64,000 nucleotides of DNA from Streptomyces echinatus (lineage in GTDB: Bacteria > Actinomycetota > Actinomycetes > Streptomycetales > Streptomycetaceae): NCBI RefSeq assembly GCF_014203595.1, contig NZ_JACHJK010000012.1:124001-188000 (forward strand), given 5' to 3'. A program made the translations under genes and the position numbers. This document shows positions 1 through 8,168 of the stretch, in pieces. The first letter of the stretch is position 1. Every line of letters starts with the position of its first letter. The notes under the pieces were generated by a model. The model did not search any database. It was not told where the DNA came from and saw only the letters and a program-made list of their open reading frames with translations.

Positions 1-72
1 GAAGCCCAGGCAGCAGGCCGCGCTCACGGCGAGAAGGAGAACCAGAACGGACACGCTGTGTACCTCGATCAT
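1..72 (-). CDS. N-terminus of an unidentified membrane protein (cut by window edge)
   Basis: Reading leftwards from an ATG at 72, 24 codons stay open to the window edge. They encode a short polar start followed by a hydrophobic stretch (VSVLVLLLAVSAACCLGF) that looks like a first membrane segment or signal anchor. No family can be named from this much sequence. No clear ribosome binding site lies upstream, so the start is uncertain. If real, the gene is divergent from the TPR-like gene and shares its upstream region, which holds the repeated palindromes at 185-251. Confidence 0.35.
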   Translation of the reverse strand, partial: MIEVHSVSVLVLLLAVSAACCLGF

Positions 73-184
73 CCGGCCGGACCACGGACGCGTAGTGGCC
101 GACTGTAGCGCTCCGGATACGGCAGTGCGCCGGAAGTACCCGGAGCCGGGCGGTTGACTCGCCATGCTCCGCAACCGGCGCGCG

Positions 185-251
185 GGACGCCATGGCGTAC
201 GCCACAGAGAGCCGGGGCGTCCGGCCCAGGACGCCATGGCATACGCCACAG
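185..251. promoter_or_regulatory. Pair of 23-nt direct repeats containing overlapping palindromes (candidate operator)
   Basis: Two near-identical 23-nt copies lie at 185-207 and 229-251, with starts 44 bp apart and one base difference. The first copy reads ACGCCATGGCGTACGCCA in its core. It contains two overlapping perfect 12-bp palindromes, ACGCCATGGCGT (187-198) and TGGCGTACGCCA (193-204). The spacing is about four helical turns, so two dimers could bind the same DNA face. The 73-398 interval otherwise shows nothing I can name. The site sits between a divergent gene pair, so control of either or both is an inference. Confidence 0.45.
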
Positions 252-398
252 GAACGTCCCGGCGCGCGCCGCCCGGAACGCGGCCCACCTGCACCGGGAG
301 GCCCAAGTGCTCTCGCCGCGAAGGTGGTTGAGGCCGGGATCACCGGCGTTCCGCTTGACGCGGTCCGTGGCTGGGGGTTTGCTGTGCGTGATCGGCCG

Positions 399-1403
399 AT
401 GGCAGCCCGAGAATCAGGAAGCCCCGCGGTGCCCCCTCTCCCGCCTCTGCTCGGCGCCCGCCGGGCCCCGACGGACCCGTCCGGCGAGACCGCCCAGGAC
501 GGCTCCGAAGCCTTCGACGCCGCCCTGGACGACGCGGAGCTGCGCACCGCCCGGGCCGCGCTGGCCCAGGGCCGGCGGCAGGCCGCCCGCTCCCTGCTCG
601 TCCACACCGGCGACGACTGGGACCGCCGCGGCCACCGCCTCACCGTGCTCGCCCAGACCCCCTGCGCCACCGCCCGGGCCGACGACTGGCTGGCCGCCGA
701 GCCCGGCTCCGCCGACGCCGCGACGCTGCTCGCCCTGGCCCTGGTCCACCGAGCCCTGCGCGGCGCGGAGGAACCCGGCCGGGCCCGGGACGCCTGCGCC
801 ACGGCCGCCGCGCTCGCCCCGGCCGACCCCACCCCCTGGCTCGGCCTGCTCCTGCTCGCCCGTGCCTTCGGTCCGGAGAGCGTGATGCTCGGCACCTTCG
901 CCGAGCTGATCCGCCGCCACCCCGAGCACCACCACGCCCACCACCTGCTGATCGAGGGCCTCGCCGAGCGCCCGGGGAGCGGCCGGGCCGAGGACCACGA
1001 GGCGTACGACGCCGCCGAGCTGGCCGCCGCCGAGGCGCCCGCCGACTCGCCGCTGGCCGTCCTGCCGGTCGTCGCCTACGCCGAGCGGTACCGGGTCCTC
1101 GCCGCCACCGGCCTGGCCCCCGCGGACCCGGCGGCCTCCCGGCACTGGTCCGGCCCGCGGGCCCGGCGCATCCTGCGCGCCTCCTTCGACTGGTGGCTGG
1201 AGTGGGAGCACGACGAACACCCCCGCCGCCACATCGACCTCAACCACCTGGCGTTCGCCCTGTCCTGCGCCGGCCGGCCGGCCGAGGCGGCGGCCCTGTT
1301 CCGGCGCATCGGCGACCACGCCACCCCGGCCCCCTGGGCGTACACGCACCGCGACCCCCTGGCGGCCTTCCGCACGGCCCGCACCCGCGCGCTCGGACGG
1401 TGA
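399..1403 (+). CDS. TPR-like conserved hypothetical protein
   Basis: This 334-residue protein is rich in Ala, Leu and Arg helices. Helical pairs such as ALAQGRRQAARSLL and LALALVHRALRG resemble tetratricopeptide or SEL1-type solenoid repeats. No catalytic motif, signal peptide or membrane segment is visible, so it is probably a cytoplasmic scaffold. The frame stays open upstream to 192, but that ATG lies inside the palindromic repeats, so it is unlikely to be the start. I chose ATG 399; GTG 429 is an alternative that begins with a Pro-Leu-rich segment. The exact function is unknown. Confidence 0.6.
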   Translation: MAARESGSPAVPPLPPLLGARRAPTDPSGETAQDGSEAFDAALDDAELRTARAALAQGRRQAARSLLVHTGDDWDRRGHRLTVLAQTPCATARADDWLAAEPGSADAATLLALALVHRALRGAEEPGRARDACATAAALAPADPTPWLGLLLLARAFGPESVMLGTFAELIRRHPEHHHAHHLLIEGLAERPGSGRAEDHEAYDAAELAAAEAPADSPLAVLPVVAYAERYRVLAATGLAPADPAASRHWSGPRARRILRASFDWWLEWEHDEHPRRHIDLNHLAFALSCAGRPAEAAALFRRIGDHATPAPWAYTHRDPLAAFRTARTRALGR

Positions 1404-1577
1404 GAAACGGCGGCCCCCACGACGTACCCAGGGGGGCGGACGTACGCGGGTGAAGACACGCGCGGAGACCCACGGAAGGCGGGCGGAGACGATGGCGTGC
1501 GCGAGAAAGGATTACGGAAGTCTGACCGGCGAGCCGAATCCCTGGCCCTGTGCGGCCCCGAATGCTCGAATGACCAC

Positions 1578-2306
1578 GTGAACTCCGAACAACCCGAGGA
1601 GCGGGACGGCCGGCCCGTCGGCCGCCGCGTCTTCCTCGGCACCCTCGGCCTCGGCGTGCTCGGCGTGCTCGCCGCGCCGACGCTGCAGCGGGGCCTCGAA
1701 GGCTTCCTCGGCGGCGTCGCCGGAAAGGACCCCACCGGCCTGACCGGTCTGCTGCCCAACGGCGGCGGCTTCCGCTACTACTCCGTCGCCGCGTCCGTCC
1801 CGCACCGGACGGCCGCGGACTACCGCCTCACCGTCGACGGACTGGTCGACCACCCGCGCGGCTACAGCCTCGCCGAGCTGCGCTCCCTCCCGCAGACCCG
1901 GCTGGTCAGGGACGTCCAGTGCGTCACCGGCTGGCGGGTCCCGGGCACGCCCTTCGAGGGCGTACGCCTGTCCGAGCTGCTCGACGCGGCGGGCGTCCGC
2001 TCCTCCGCCGAGGCCGTCCGCTTCACCTGCTTCGACGGCACCTACACGGAGAGCCTCACCCTCGAACAGGCCCGCCGGCCGGACGTCCTGGTCGCCCTGC
2101 GCCTCCAGGACAAGGACATCGGCCACGACCACGGCGGCCCGGTCCGCCTCTACGTCGCCCCCATGTACTTCTACAAGTCGGCCAAGTGGCTCTCCGGCAT
2201 CACGGTCACCGACCGGGTGAAGCCCGGCTACTGGGAGGACCGCGGCTATGACGTGGACGCCTGGGTCGGCCGCTCGAACGGACGGAGCGATGAGCCTACG
2301 AGCTGA
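1578..2306 (+). CDS. Tat-exported molybdopterin-dependent oxidoreductase (sulfite oxidase/MsrP-like)
   Basis: The 242-residue protein starts with a twin-arginine-type leader (GRRVFLGTLGLGVLGVLAA), so it should be exported folded with its cofactor by the Tat system. The remainder fits the oxidoreductase molybdopterin-binding domain (YedY/MsrP and sulfite oxidase fold). Cys115, in DVQCVTGW, is the expected molybdenum ligand. I prefer GTG 1578, which places the RR motif near the N-terminus; GTG 1497 would add 27 residues. The last codons overlap the start of the cytochrome b gene, so the two are probably translationally coupled, as in yedY-yedZ pairs. The substrate is not evident; periplasmic methionine sulfoxide is one possibility. 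Confidence 0.8.
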   Translation: MNSEQPEERDGRPVGRRVFLGTLGLGVLGVLAAPTLQRGLEGFLGGVAGKDPTGLTGLLPNGGGFRYYSVAASVPHRTAADYRLTVDGLVDHPRGYSLAELRSLPQTRLVRDVQCVTGWRVPGTPFEGVRLSELLDAAGVRSSAEAVRFTCFDGTYTESLTLEQARRPDVLVALRLQDKDIGHDHGGPVRLYVAPMYFYKSAKWLSGITVTDRVKPGYWEDRGYDVDAWVGRSNGRSDEPTS

Positions 2307-2916
2307 GACCCCGGCACCGCCGGGCACCCGCGTCCACCGCTTCACCCGGGCCGAACGGTGGGTGCACCGGGGCACGGCCGCGCTGATGGGGGTGTGCGTG
2401 GTGACCGCGGCCTTCCTCTACATCCCGCAGCTGGCGGTCATGGTGGGCCGCCGGGAACTGGTCGTCCGAATCCACGAGTGGGCGGGCGTCGCCCTGCCGG
2501 TGCCGGTGCTGCTGGGGCTGGCCTCCCGCGCCTTCCGCGGCGACCTGCGCTTCCTCAACCGCTTCGGCCCGCACGACAGGGTCTGGCTGCGCGCCGCCCT
2601 GCGCCGCGACAAGCGGCACGCCTCGCGGCCGGCCGGCAAGTTCAACGCCGGACAGAAGATCTACGCCGCCTGGATCGCCGGGGCGAGCCTGGTCATGCTC
2701 GGCACGGGCCTGTTGATGTGGTTCACCCACCTCACCCCGCTGGTGTGGCGCACCTCGGCGACCTTCGTCCACGACTGGCTGTCCCTGACGATCGGCGTGG
2801 TCCTGGCCGGCCACATCGGCATGGCCCTGGGCGACCCGGAGGCGAGACAGGGCCTGCGCACGGGCACGGTGACCGAGGAGTGGGCCCACCGAGAACACCC
2901 CCTGTGGCGCCCCTGA
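2290..2916 (+). CDS. Cytochrome b561/FdnI-type membrane subunit, partner of the molybdoenzyme
   Basis: This 208-residue integral membrane protein has about four hydrophobic helices. Its histidines sit where heme ligands are expected, in RWVHRGT, RIHEWAG, WFTHLTP and FVHDWLS. This fits the bacterial cytochrome b561/formate dehydrogenase gamma fold. Its probable role is to pass quinol electrons to the exported molybdoenzyme encoded just upstream. The start ATG 2290 lies inside the end of that gene and follows GGACGGAGCG, a plausible binding site. Unlike classical YedZ/MsrQ, the helix layout looks more like FdnI, so the pair is a functional analogue rather than a certain MsrPQ. Confidence 0.75.
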   Translation: MSLRAETPAPPGTRVHRFTRAERWVHRGTAALMGVCVVTAAFLYIPQLAVMVGRRELVVRIHEWAGVALPVPVLLGLASRAFRGDLRFLNRFGPHDRVWLRAALRRDKRHASRPAGKFNAGQKIYAAWIAGASLVMLGTGLLMWFTHLTPLVWRTSATFVHDWLSLTIGVVLAGHIGMALGDPEARQGLRTGTVTEEWAHREHPLWRP

Positions 2917-3043
2917 CACCGGCTCCCCCCACCCGTCGGGCTTCTCTTCTCCGCCGCGACGGCCCCCGGCCACGACGGCGGCACCCGGCGGCGCCGGACC
3001 CACCGGGACCCGCCCTCGGAAGCACGAAGTCACCGAGCGGCGT

Positions 3044-3178
3044 TCAGAACGCCCGTTGAGGACCACCGTGCAGCCGGCCTCGGCCAAGGCCCCGGGCCGG
3101 CGCGAGGCCGATGCCCCGGCTGGACCCGGTGACCAGGGCCGTGCGGCCGCCGATGTCGAAGAGGGGGCGAGCCGTCAT
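3044..3178 (-). pseudogene. Remnant of an SDR oxidoreductase (gluconate 5-dehydrogenase type), frameshifted and truncated
   Basis: An ATG at 3178, preceded on its strand by GGGAGGG, opens a 44-codon frame. It encodes a classic short-chain dehydrogenase start, with FDIGGRTALVTGSSRGIG (Rossmann TGxxxGIG) at residues 8-25. After GLAPARGL the reading shifts: the +1 frame continues as LAEAGCTVVLNGR, the expected SDR sequence. Similarity then stops, so nearly all of a normal ~255-residue enzyme is missing. It begins 22 bp downstream of the gntP stop, in the same direction. This suggests a lost third gene of the gluconate operon. The assignment to gluconate 5-dehydrogenase rests on context and general SDR similarity. 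Confidence 0.75.
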
Positions 3179-3200
3179 CGCCGTGGCCCTCCCTGCCCGG

Positions 3201-4598
3201 CTAGATCACGAGGGACAGCAGCAGGACCAGGCCGCCGGCGACCACCGAGATGATGGTCTCCATCACCGACCAGGTCTTGACGGTCTGCCCGACGGTCAGC
3301 CCGAAGTACTCCTTCACCAGCCAGAAACCGGCGTCGTTGACATGGCTGAAGAAGAGCGAGCCCGCGCCGATGGCGAGGACCAGGAGGGCGGTGTGGGTGG
3401 TCGACATGTCGGCCGCGAGCGGCGCGACCAGGCCGGCCGCCGAGACGGTCGCCACCGTCGCCGAACCGGTCGCCAGCCGGATCGCCACCGCGATCAGCCA
3501 GGCCAGCAGCAGCGCCGGGATCGACCAGTCCTGGGAGATGTCCAGGATCATCTGGCCCACGCCGGAGTCGATCAGCGTCTGTTTGAAGCCGCCGCCGGCG
3601 CCGACGATCAGCAGGATGCCGGCGATGGGCATCAGGCCCTTCTCGACGGTCTGCTGGAGCCGGTCCCTGGTGAAGCCGGCGGGCCGCCCCAGCGTGAAGA
3701 AGCCGACGAGCACGGCGGCGAGCAGGGCGATCAGCGGGGAGCCGATGACGTCGAAGACCCGCTGCGTGGAGTTCGCGGGGTCGTCGATGACGATGTCCAC
3801 CAGCGCCTTGGCCAGCATCAGCGCCACCGGCAGCAGCATGGTGAACAGTGTCGCGCCGAAGCCCGGACGGCGCTCCAGCTCGTCCGAGGCGCGCTGGGGC
3901 AGCATCCGGTCGGGCGCCGGGACGTCCACCCAGCGGGCCGCGACCTTCGAGAACAGCGGACCGGCGATGATCACCGTCGGGACGGCGACGAGGAGGCCGA
4001 GCGCCAGCGTCACCCCCAGGTTGGCCTTGACCGCGTCGATCGCGACCAGCGGTCCGGGGTGCGGCGGGATCAGGCCGTGCATCACGGACAGGCCCGCGAG
4101 GGCGGGGATGCCGATGCGCATGACGGAGTAGTTGCCGCGCTTGGCGACCATCAGCACGACCGGGATCAGCAGCACGATCCCGACCTCGAAGAACAGCGGC
4201 AGGCCGATCACGGAGGCGATCAGCACCATCGCCCACGGCATGGCGCGTCCGCCCGCCCTGGCGAGGATCGTGTCGACGATCTGGTCGGCGCCACCGGAGT
4301 CGGCGAGCAGCTTGCCCAGGATCGCCCCGAGCGCGATCAGGACGCCGACGCCGGCCACGGTGGTGCCGAGCCCGGTGGTGAAACTGACGATGGCCTTGTC
4401 GAGCGGCGCTCCGGCGACCGCTCCGAGCACCAGTGACCCGATGGTCAGTGCCAGGAAGGCATGGAGCTTGTACTTGGTGATGAGCAGGACGATCACGGCG
4501 ATGCCCACCAGGACGGCGATGCCCAGCTGGGCGTGTCCGGCGGAGGTGATCGGCGGAGGCGCGTCCGCTGCCAGCATCTCGACGCTGAGTCTGGTCAC
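3201..4598 (-). CDS. gntP: Gluconate permease, GntP family
   Basis: The 465-residue protein is hydrophobic throughout, with about 12-14 membrane segments. It matches the GntP gluconate:H+ symporter family in length and in conserved stretches such as GLPLFFEVGIVLLIPV and IPPHPGPLVAID. It imports gluconate across the cytoplasmic membrane. gntK lies 39 bp upstream in the same direction, so imported gluconate would be phosphorylated at once. Expression is probably set by the GntR regulator encoded divergently beyond gntK. A decayed SDR gene follows directly. Confidence 0.92.
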   Translation of the reverse strand: MTRLSVEMLAADAPPPITSAGHAQLGIAVLVGIAVIVLLITKYKLHAFLALTIGSLVLGAVAGAPLDKAIVSFTTGLGTTVAGVGVLIALGAILGKLLADSGGADQIVDTILARAGGRAMPWAMVLIASVIGLPLFFEVGIVLLIPVVLMVAKRGNYSVMRIGIPALAGLSVMHGLIPPHPGPLVAIDAVKANLGVTLALGLLVAVPTVIIAGPLFSKVAARWVDVPAPDRMLPQRASDELERRPGFGATLFTMLLPVALMLAKALVDIVIDDPANSTQRVFDVIGSPLIALLAAVLVGFFTLGRPAGFTRDRLQQTVEKGLMPIAGILLIVGAGGGFKQTLIDSGVGQMILDISQDWSIPALLLAWLIAVAIRLATGSATVATVSAAGLVAPLAADMSTTHTALLVLAIGAGSLFFSHVNDAGFWLVKEYFGLTVGQTVKTWSVMETIISVVAGGLVLLLSLVI

Positions 4599-4637
4599 GG
4601 GGGTTCCTTGCGGTTACGGGGGATTCTCTGACAGGCG

Positions 4638-5165
4638 CTACTGGGAGCTGCCCGCGGTGTCGGGAAGCGCTGCGAGGGCCCGGACGGCACGCTCGGTGAT
4701 CTCCTGGGGGCCGCCGCCGACGTCCACGGCGACTCCCGCCTCGTCCGGCTGGAGCGGCTGGAGGGTGGCGAACTGGGAGTCCAGCAGCGCGGTCGGCATG
4801 AAGTGACCCTGCCGCCGGGACATCCGCTCCTCGATCAGCTGCCGGTCGCCGGAGAGGTGCAGGAACACGATCCCGGGGGCCACGGCCCGCAGGCGGTCGC
4901 GGTACGCCCGCTTCAGCGCCGAGCTGCTGACCACCCCGCCCAGCCCGGCCCGGTCGTGCGCCCAGTGCCCGATGGCCTCCAGCCACGGCCACCGGTCGGC
5001 GTCGTCGAGCGGGATCCCGGCCGTCATCTTGTCGATGTTGGCCTGCGGGTGGAAGTCGTCGCCCTCGGCGTACGGGACGCCCAGCCGCGCGGCGAGCAAG
5101 GGACCGATCGTCGTCTTGCCCGTCCCCGCGACGCCCATCACGACGACGACCTGGGGGGTTCGCAT
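4638..5165 (-). CDS. gntK: Gluconokinase
   Basis: This 175-residue kinase converts gluconate and ATP to 6-phosphogluconate for the pentose phosphate pathway. The P-loop GVAGTGKT lies near residues 10-17 and is followed by the family signature EGDDFHPQANIDKM. A lid-region motif, SRRQGHFMP, is also present. Its length matches the GntK family. The open frame extends to 5315, but the extra N-terminal residues do not look like kinase sequence and cross the promoter region. ATG 5165 begins directly with MRTPQVVVVMG, so it is preferred. It is the first gene of the gntK-gntP transcript. Confidence 0.92.
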   Translation of the reverse strand: MRTPQVVVVMGVAGTGKTTIGPLLAARLGVPYAEGDDFHPQANIDKMTAGIPLDDADRWPWLEAIGHWAHDRAGLGGVVSSSALKRAYRDRLRAVAPGIVFLHLSGDRQLIEERMSRRQGHFMPTALLDSQFATLQPLQPDEAGVAVDVGGGPQEITERAVRALAALPDTAGSSQ

Positions 5166-5225
5166 CACTGCCTCGCTGTCTTCCTCGACACCCGACGCCA
5201 CTGCGGCGTCGCCACACTGAAACCC

Positions 5226-5271
5226 ATTAGGTACGACTAATTCAAGAGTCTGTGACATATAAGTCTGACTT
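5226..5271. promoter_or_regulatory. Candidate GntR operator in the gntK/gntR intergenic region
   Basis: An inverted repeat, ATTAG-N6-CTAAT, spans 5226-5241. A second 11-nt palindrome, AAGTCTGACTT, spans 5261-5271. The region is AT-rich compared with its surroundings and lies between the divergent gntK and gntR starts. Short A/T-rich inverted repeats of this size fit GntR/FadR-family operators. That this regulator binds here is inferred from position. Confidence 0.55.
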
Positions 5272-5305
5272 TTTAGGGCTGTGATGCAGGTCGTACGCTG
5301 AGTGC

Positions 5306-6007
5306 ATGAGCACACGGGGCCGGGGTCTGCACGGCCATGTTCTGGACACCCTCGGCCCCGCGATCACAGCCGGCGAGTACCCGCCCGGCAGCGTTCTGCG
5401 CACGGACGAACTCGCACAGCACTTCGAGGTGTCACGCTCCGTGATGCGCGAGGCGGTACGCGTTCTCGAATCCATGCACCTGGTCGAGTCCCGCCGCCGG
5501 GTCGGCGTCACGGTCCGCCCCAAGGCCGAGTGGAACGTCTACGACCCGCAGGTCATCCGCTGGCGGCTGGCCGGCGCCGACCGCCCGCACCAGCTGCGCT
5601 CGCTCACCGTGCTGCGCTCCGCGATCGAACCCGTGGCGGCGGGCCTGGCCGCGCAGCACGCCACGGCCGAACAGTGCGCCGAACTCACCGAGTGCGCCCT
5701 CGGCATGGTCGCCAACTCACGCGGCCACAGGCTCGGGGAGTACCTGGTCCACGACGTCGCCTTCCACCGGGTCGTCCTCGGCGCCTCCGGCAACGAGATG
5801 TTCGCCCGCCTCGGCGACGTCGTCGCGGAGGTCCTGACCGGCCGCACCCAGCACGAGGTCATGTTCGAGGACCCCGACCCGGCGGCCGTGACCCTGCACG
5901 TACAGGTGGCCGAGGCGGTCCGCGCCCGCGACGCGGTCCGCGCCGAGGAACTGACCCGCCGGATCACCATGGGCGCCCTCGAGGAACTGGACATCCTGGC
6001 CCCCTGA
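5306..6007 (+). CDS. gntR: GntR-family regulator, FadR subfamily (probable gluconate operon regulator)
   Basis: The 233-residue protein has an N-terminal winged helix-turn-helix (residues ~10-75, with the signature RTDELAQHFEVSRSVMREAV) and a C-terminal FCD effector domain of six or so helices. The FCD metal-ligand pattern is visible as D/H residues in HDVAFHRVV and HVQVAEAV. It is divergent from gntK-gntP, a standard arrangement for repressors relieved by gluconate or 6-phosphogluconate. The ligand here is inferred from the neighbours. Confidence 0.85.
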   Translation: MSTRGRGLHGHVLDTLGPAITAGEYPPGSVLRTDELAQHFEVSRSVMREAVRVLESMHLVESRRRVGVTVRPKAEWNVYDPQVIRWRLAGADRPHQLRSLTVLRSAIEPVAAGLAAQHATAEQCAELTECALGMVANSRGHRLGEYLVHDVAFHRVVLGASGNEMFARLGDVVAEVLTGRTQHEVMFEDPDPAAVTLHVQVAEAVRARDAVRAEELTRRITMGALEELDILAP

Positions 6008-6038
6008 GCCCGCCCGCCGGAGCGGTCCTCAAGCCCGG

Positions 6039-6416
6039 CTACTCGTCCGGGAACTCCCCGTCCACGTACACCCACGCCCCGTCCACCCGCTCGAACCGGC
6101 TCCGCTCGTGCAGCGAACCGCCGCGGTAGGAGGCGCGGAAGGTGACCGTGCCCGTCGGGTGGAAGGCGGACCCCTCCGCCGTGTCCAGGATCTCCAGGCC
6201 CGTCCACTTCGTCCGGGGGTCGAGGTCCAGCCGCCCGGGCCGGGTCCGCGGATGCCAGGTGCGCAGCAGGTACGCCGCGTCCCCCCTGACGAACGCGCTG
6301 TACCGCGAGCGCATCAGCAGCTCGGCGGTCGGCGCGCTCGCGGACCCCGCGTGGAAACGGCCGCAGCAGGCGTCGTAGGGCCGGGGGAGTCCACAGGGGC
6401 AGGTACGCGAGGTCAT
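6039..6416 (-). CDS. YchJ-family SEC-C motif protein (UPF0225)
   Basis: This 125-residue protein begins with a SEC-C type zinc motif (CPCGLPRPYDACCGRFH). The YchJ-like domain follows, with AELLMRSRYSAFVRGDAAYL and the conserved TKWTGLEILD segment. The length and layout match the UPF0225 family. The biochemical role of this family is not established. The start ATG 6416 gives the standard N-terminus; an ATG three codons upstream is possible. The gene converges on gntR and is probably monocistronic. Much longer reading of this strand through the next genes is only an antisense frame. Confidence 0.85.
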   Translation of the reverse strand: MTSRTCPCGLPRPYDACCGRFHAGSASAPTAELLMRSRYSAFVRGDAAYLLRTWHPRTRPGRLDLDPRTKWTGLEILDTAEGSAFHPTGTVTFRASYRGGSLHERSRFERVDGAWVYVDGEFPDE

Positions 6417-6530
6417 GGCCCACATTCTGCCTCTACCAGGGGAGGCGTCCGACACGGCACGGGTGCACAGTGGAAGGGCCCGAACGGGTGTGTCCCGCCG
6501 GGTGCGCGACGACGGGAGGCGAGAGGGACG

Positions 6531-6842
6531 ATGACCCGACCCGTGTGCAGCCGTCCTCCGGCCATCAAGGAATGGCGGCTCAACCTGTACCTGTCCGAGC
6601 ACGATCCGGACACCACGGCCCGGATCGTCCTCGACACCGGCGACAACGTCCTGGAGAGCCACGCGGAGGCCCGCAGGAATCCCTACGACCGCGCGCTGCC
6701 GGAGATCGGCGACGAACTCGCCGCGGGCCGCGCGCTCATCGCCATGGGCCGGCTGCTGCTGCGCGCCGCCGACGGCGACATGAAGGCCACCGGGGCGGCC
6801 GACACCGACGGCCCGGCGCCGCTCTGGCTGCCGCGCGAGTGA
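6531..6842 (+). CDS. DUF1876 domain protein (dsRBD-like fold)
   Basis: The 103-residue protein carries the DUF1876 pattern: a strand segment KEWRLNLYLSEHDPDTTARIVL, then a helical half ending in IGDELAAGRALIAMGRLLL. The best-known member is mycobacterial Rv1738, which is induced by hypoxia in the DosR regulon. That link is family knowledge; the function here is unproven. ATG 6531 follows GAGAGGGACG. The next gene starts 12 bp downstream, so this is the first gene of a three-gene operon with the PRTase-hydrolase fusion and the CapA-like protein. Confidence 0.8.
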   Translation: MTRPVCSRPPAIKEWRLNLYLSEHDPDTTARIVLDTGDNVLESHAEARRNPYDRALPEIGDELAAGRALIAMGRLLLRAADGDMKATGAADTDGPAPLWLPRE

Positions 6843-6854
6843 AGGAGCACCACC

Positions 6855-8159
6855 GTGCACTTCAGGAACCGCCTCGAAGCGGGCCGGCGGCTCGGCGCCC
6901 GCCTCGAGTACCTCAGGGGCCAGGACGTGGTGGTGCTCGGGCTGCCGAGGGGAGGCGTGCCGGTCGCCGCCGAGGTCGCCGAGGCACTCGACGCGCCCCT
7001 CGACGTCTGCCTGGTGCGCAAACTCGGCGTGCCCTACCAGCCCGAACTCGGCATGGGAGCCATCGGCGAGGACGGCGTACGCGTGATCAACCAGGAGGTG
7101 CTGCGCGGCACCGGCGTGGGCGACGTCGACCTCGCCCGGGTCGAGGAACGCGAGCGCCACGTCCTGCTGGAACGCGCCGCGCGCTACCGCGGCGACGCGA
7201 CCCCCCTGTCCGTCGCCGGCCGGACCGCCCTGGTCGTGGACGACGGAGTGGCCACCGGCTCCACCGCCCGTGTCGCCTGCCGCATCGCCCGGGCCCGGGG
7301 CGCGGCCCGCATCGTGCTGGCGGTCCCCGTGGCCCCCAGGGACTTCGCCCGGCGACTGGGCGGGGACGCCGACGAACTGGTCTGCCTGGACACCCCGTGG
7401 GACTTCGCCGCGGTCGGCCAGTTCTACGCCGACTTCACCCAGGTCGCCGACGACGAGGTCACCGCCTGTCTGCACCGGGCCGCGAGCCGCCACCGGCACC
7501 GGGCAGGCGCCGGATCCACCGACCGCGAGGTGACGGTGACGGCAGGCGCCGTACGGCTGGGCGGACGCCTCACCCTGCCCGACGACGCCACCGGCGTCGT
7601 GGTCTTCGCCCACGGCAGCGGCAGCAGCCGGCACAGCCCGCGCAACCGGTTCGTCGCCGGGGGACTGCACCGGGCCGGACTCGGCACCCTGCTGTTCGAC
7701 CTGCTCACCGACGAGGAGGAAGCCGACCGGGCCAACGTCTTCGACATCGCACTCCTGGGCGGCCGGCTGCTGGACGCCACCCGCTGGCTGCGCGAGGAAC
7801 CCGATGCCGAGGGACTCGCCGTCGGCTACTTCGGCGCCAGCACCGGAGCCGCCGCCGCCCTGTGGGCCGCCGCCGACCCCGCCGCACGGCCCGCCGCGGT
7901 CGTCTCCCGCGGCGGCCGGCCCGACCTCGCCGGACCCCGGCTGCCCGCGGTCACGGCACCCACCCTGCTCGTCGTCGGCGGCGCGGACGCGCCGGTCATC
8001 GAGCTCAACCGGGACGCACAGGCACAACTGCGGTGCGAGAACCGGCTGGAGGTGGTCCCGGGCGCCACCCACCTCTTCGAGGAGCCCGGCACGCTGGAGA
8101 GGGTGACCGAACTGGCACGCGACTGGTTCACGGACCACATGGCACCCGCGCACGTGTAG
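6855..8159 (+). CDS. Phosphoribosyltransferase-dienelactone hydrolase fusion protein
   Basis: This 434-residue protein has two domains. Residues 1-215 form a type I phosphoribosyltransferase with the PRPP-binding loop ALVVDDGVATGST. Residues ~220-430 form an alpha/beta hydrolase of the dienelactone hydrolase type. Its oxyanion segment is VVFAHGSGSSRH and its nucleophile elbow is FGASTGA, with Ser rather than the Cys of classical dienelactone hydrolases. Acid and His candidates lie in VVGGADAPV and PGATHLFEE. The same architecture occurs in mycobacterial Rv0571c, a DosR-regulon member. Substrates of both halves are unknown. GTG 6855 follows GAAGGAGC and is closely spaced to both neighbours. 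Confidence 0.85.
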   Translation: MHFRNRLEAGRRLGARLEYLRGQDVVVLGLPRGGVPVAAEVAEALDAPLDVCLVRKLGVPYQPELGMGAIGEDGVRVINQEVLRGTGVGDVDLARVEERERHVLLERAARYRGDATPLSVAGRTALVVDDGVATGSTARVACRIARARGAARIVLAVPVAPRDFARRLGGDADELVCLDTPWDFAAVGQFYADFTQVADDEVTACLHRAASRHRHRAGAGSTDREVTVTAGAVRLGGRLTLPDDATGVVVFAHGSGSSRHSPRNRFVAGGLHRAGLGTLLFDLLTDEEEADRANVFDIALLGGRLLDATRWLREEPDAEGLAVGYFGASTGAAAALWAAADPAARPAAVVSRGGRPDLAGPRLPAVTAPTLLVVGGADAPVIELNRDAQAQLRCENRLEVVPGATHLFEEPGTLERVTELARDWFTDHMAPAHV

Positions 8160-8168
8160 GCGCGGACC

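Noticed and set aside
6417..6530. A DosR-type palindrome upstream of the DUF1876 operon
   Set aside because: Only short GGGCCC-type fragments are present; nothing resembles a full 18-20 bp DosR box, so I do not report one.
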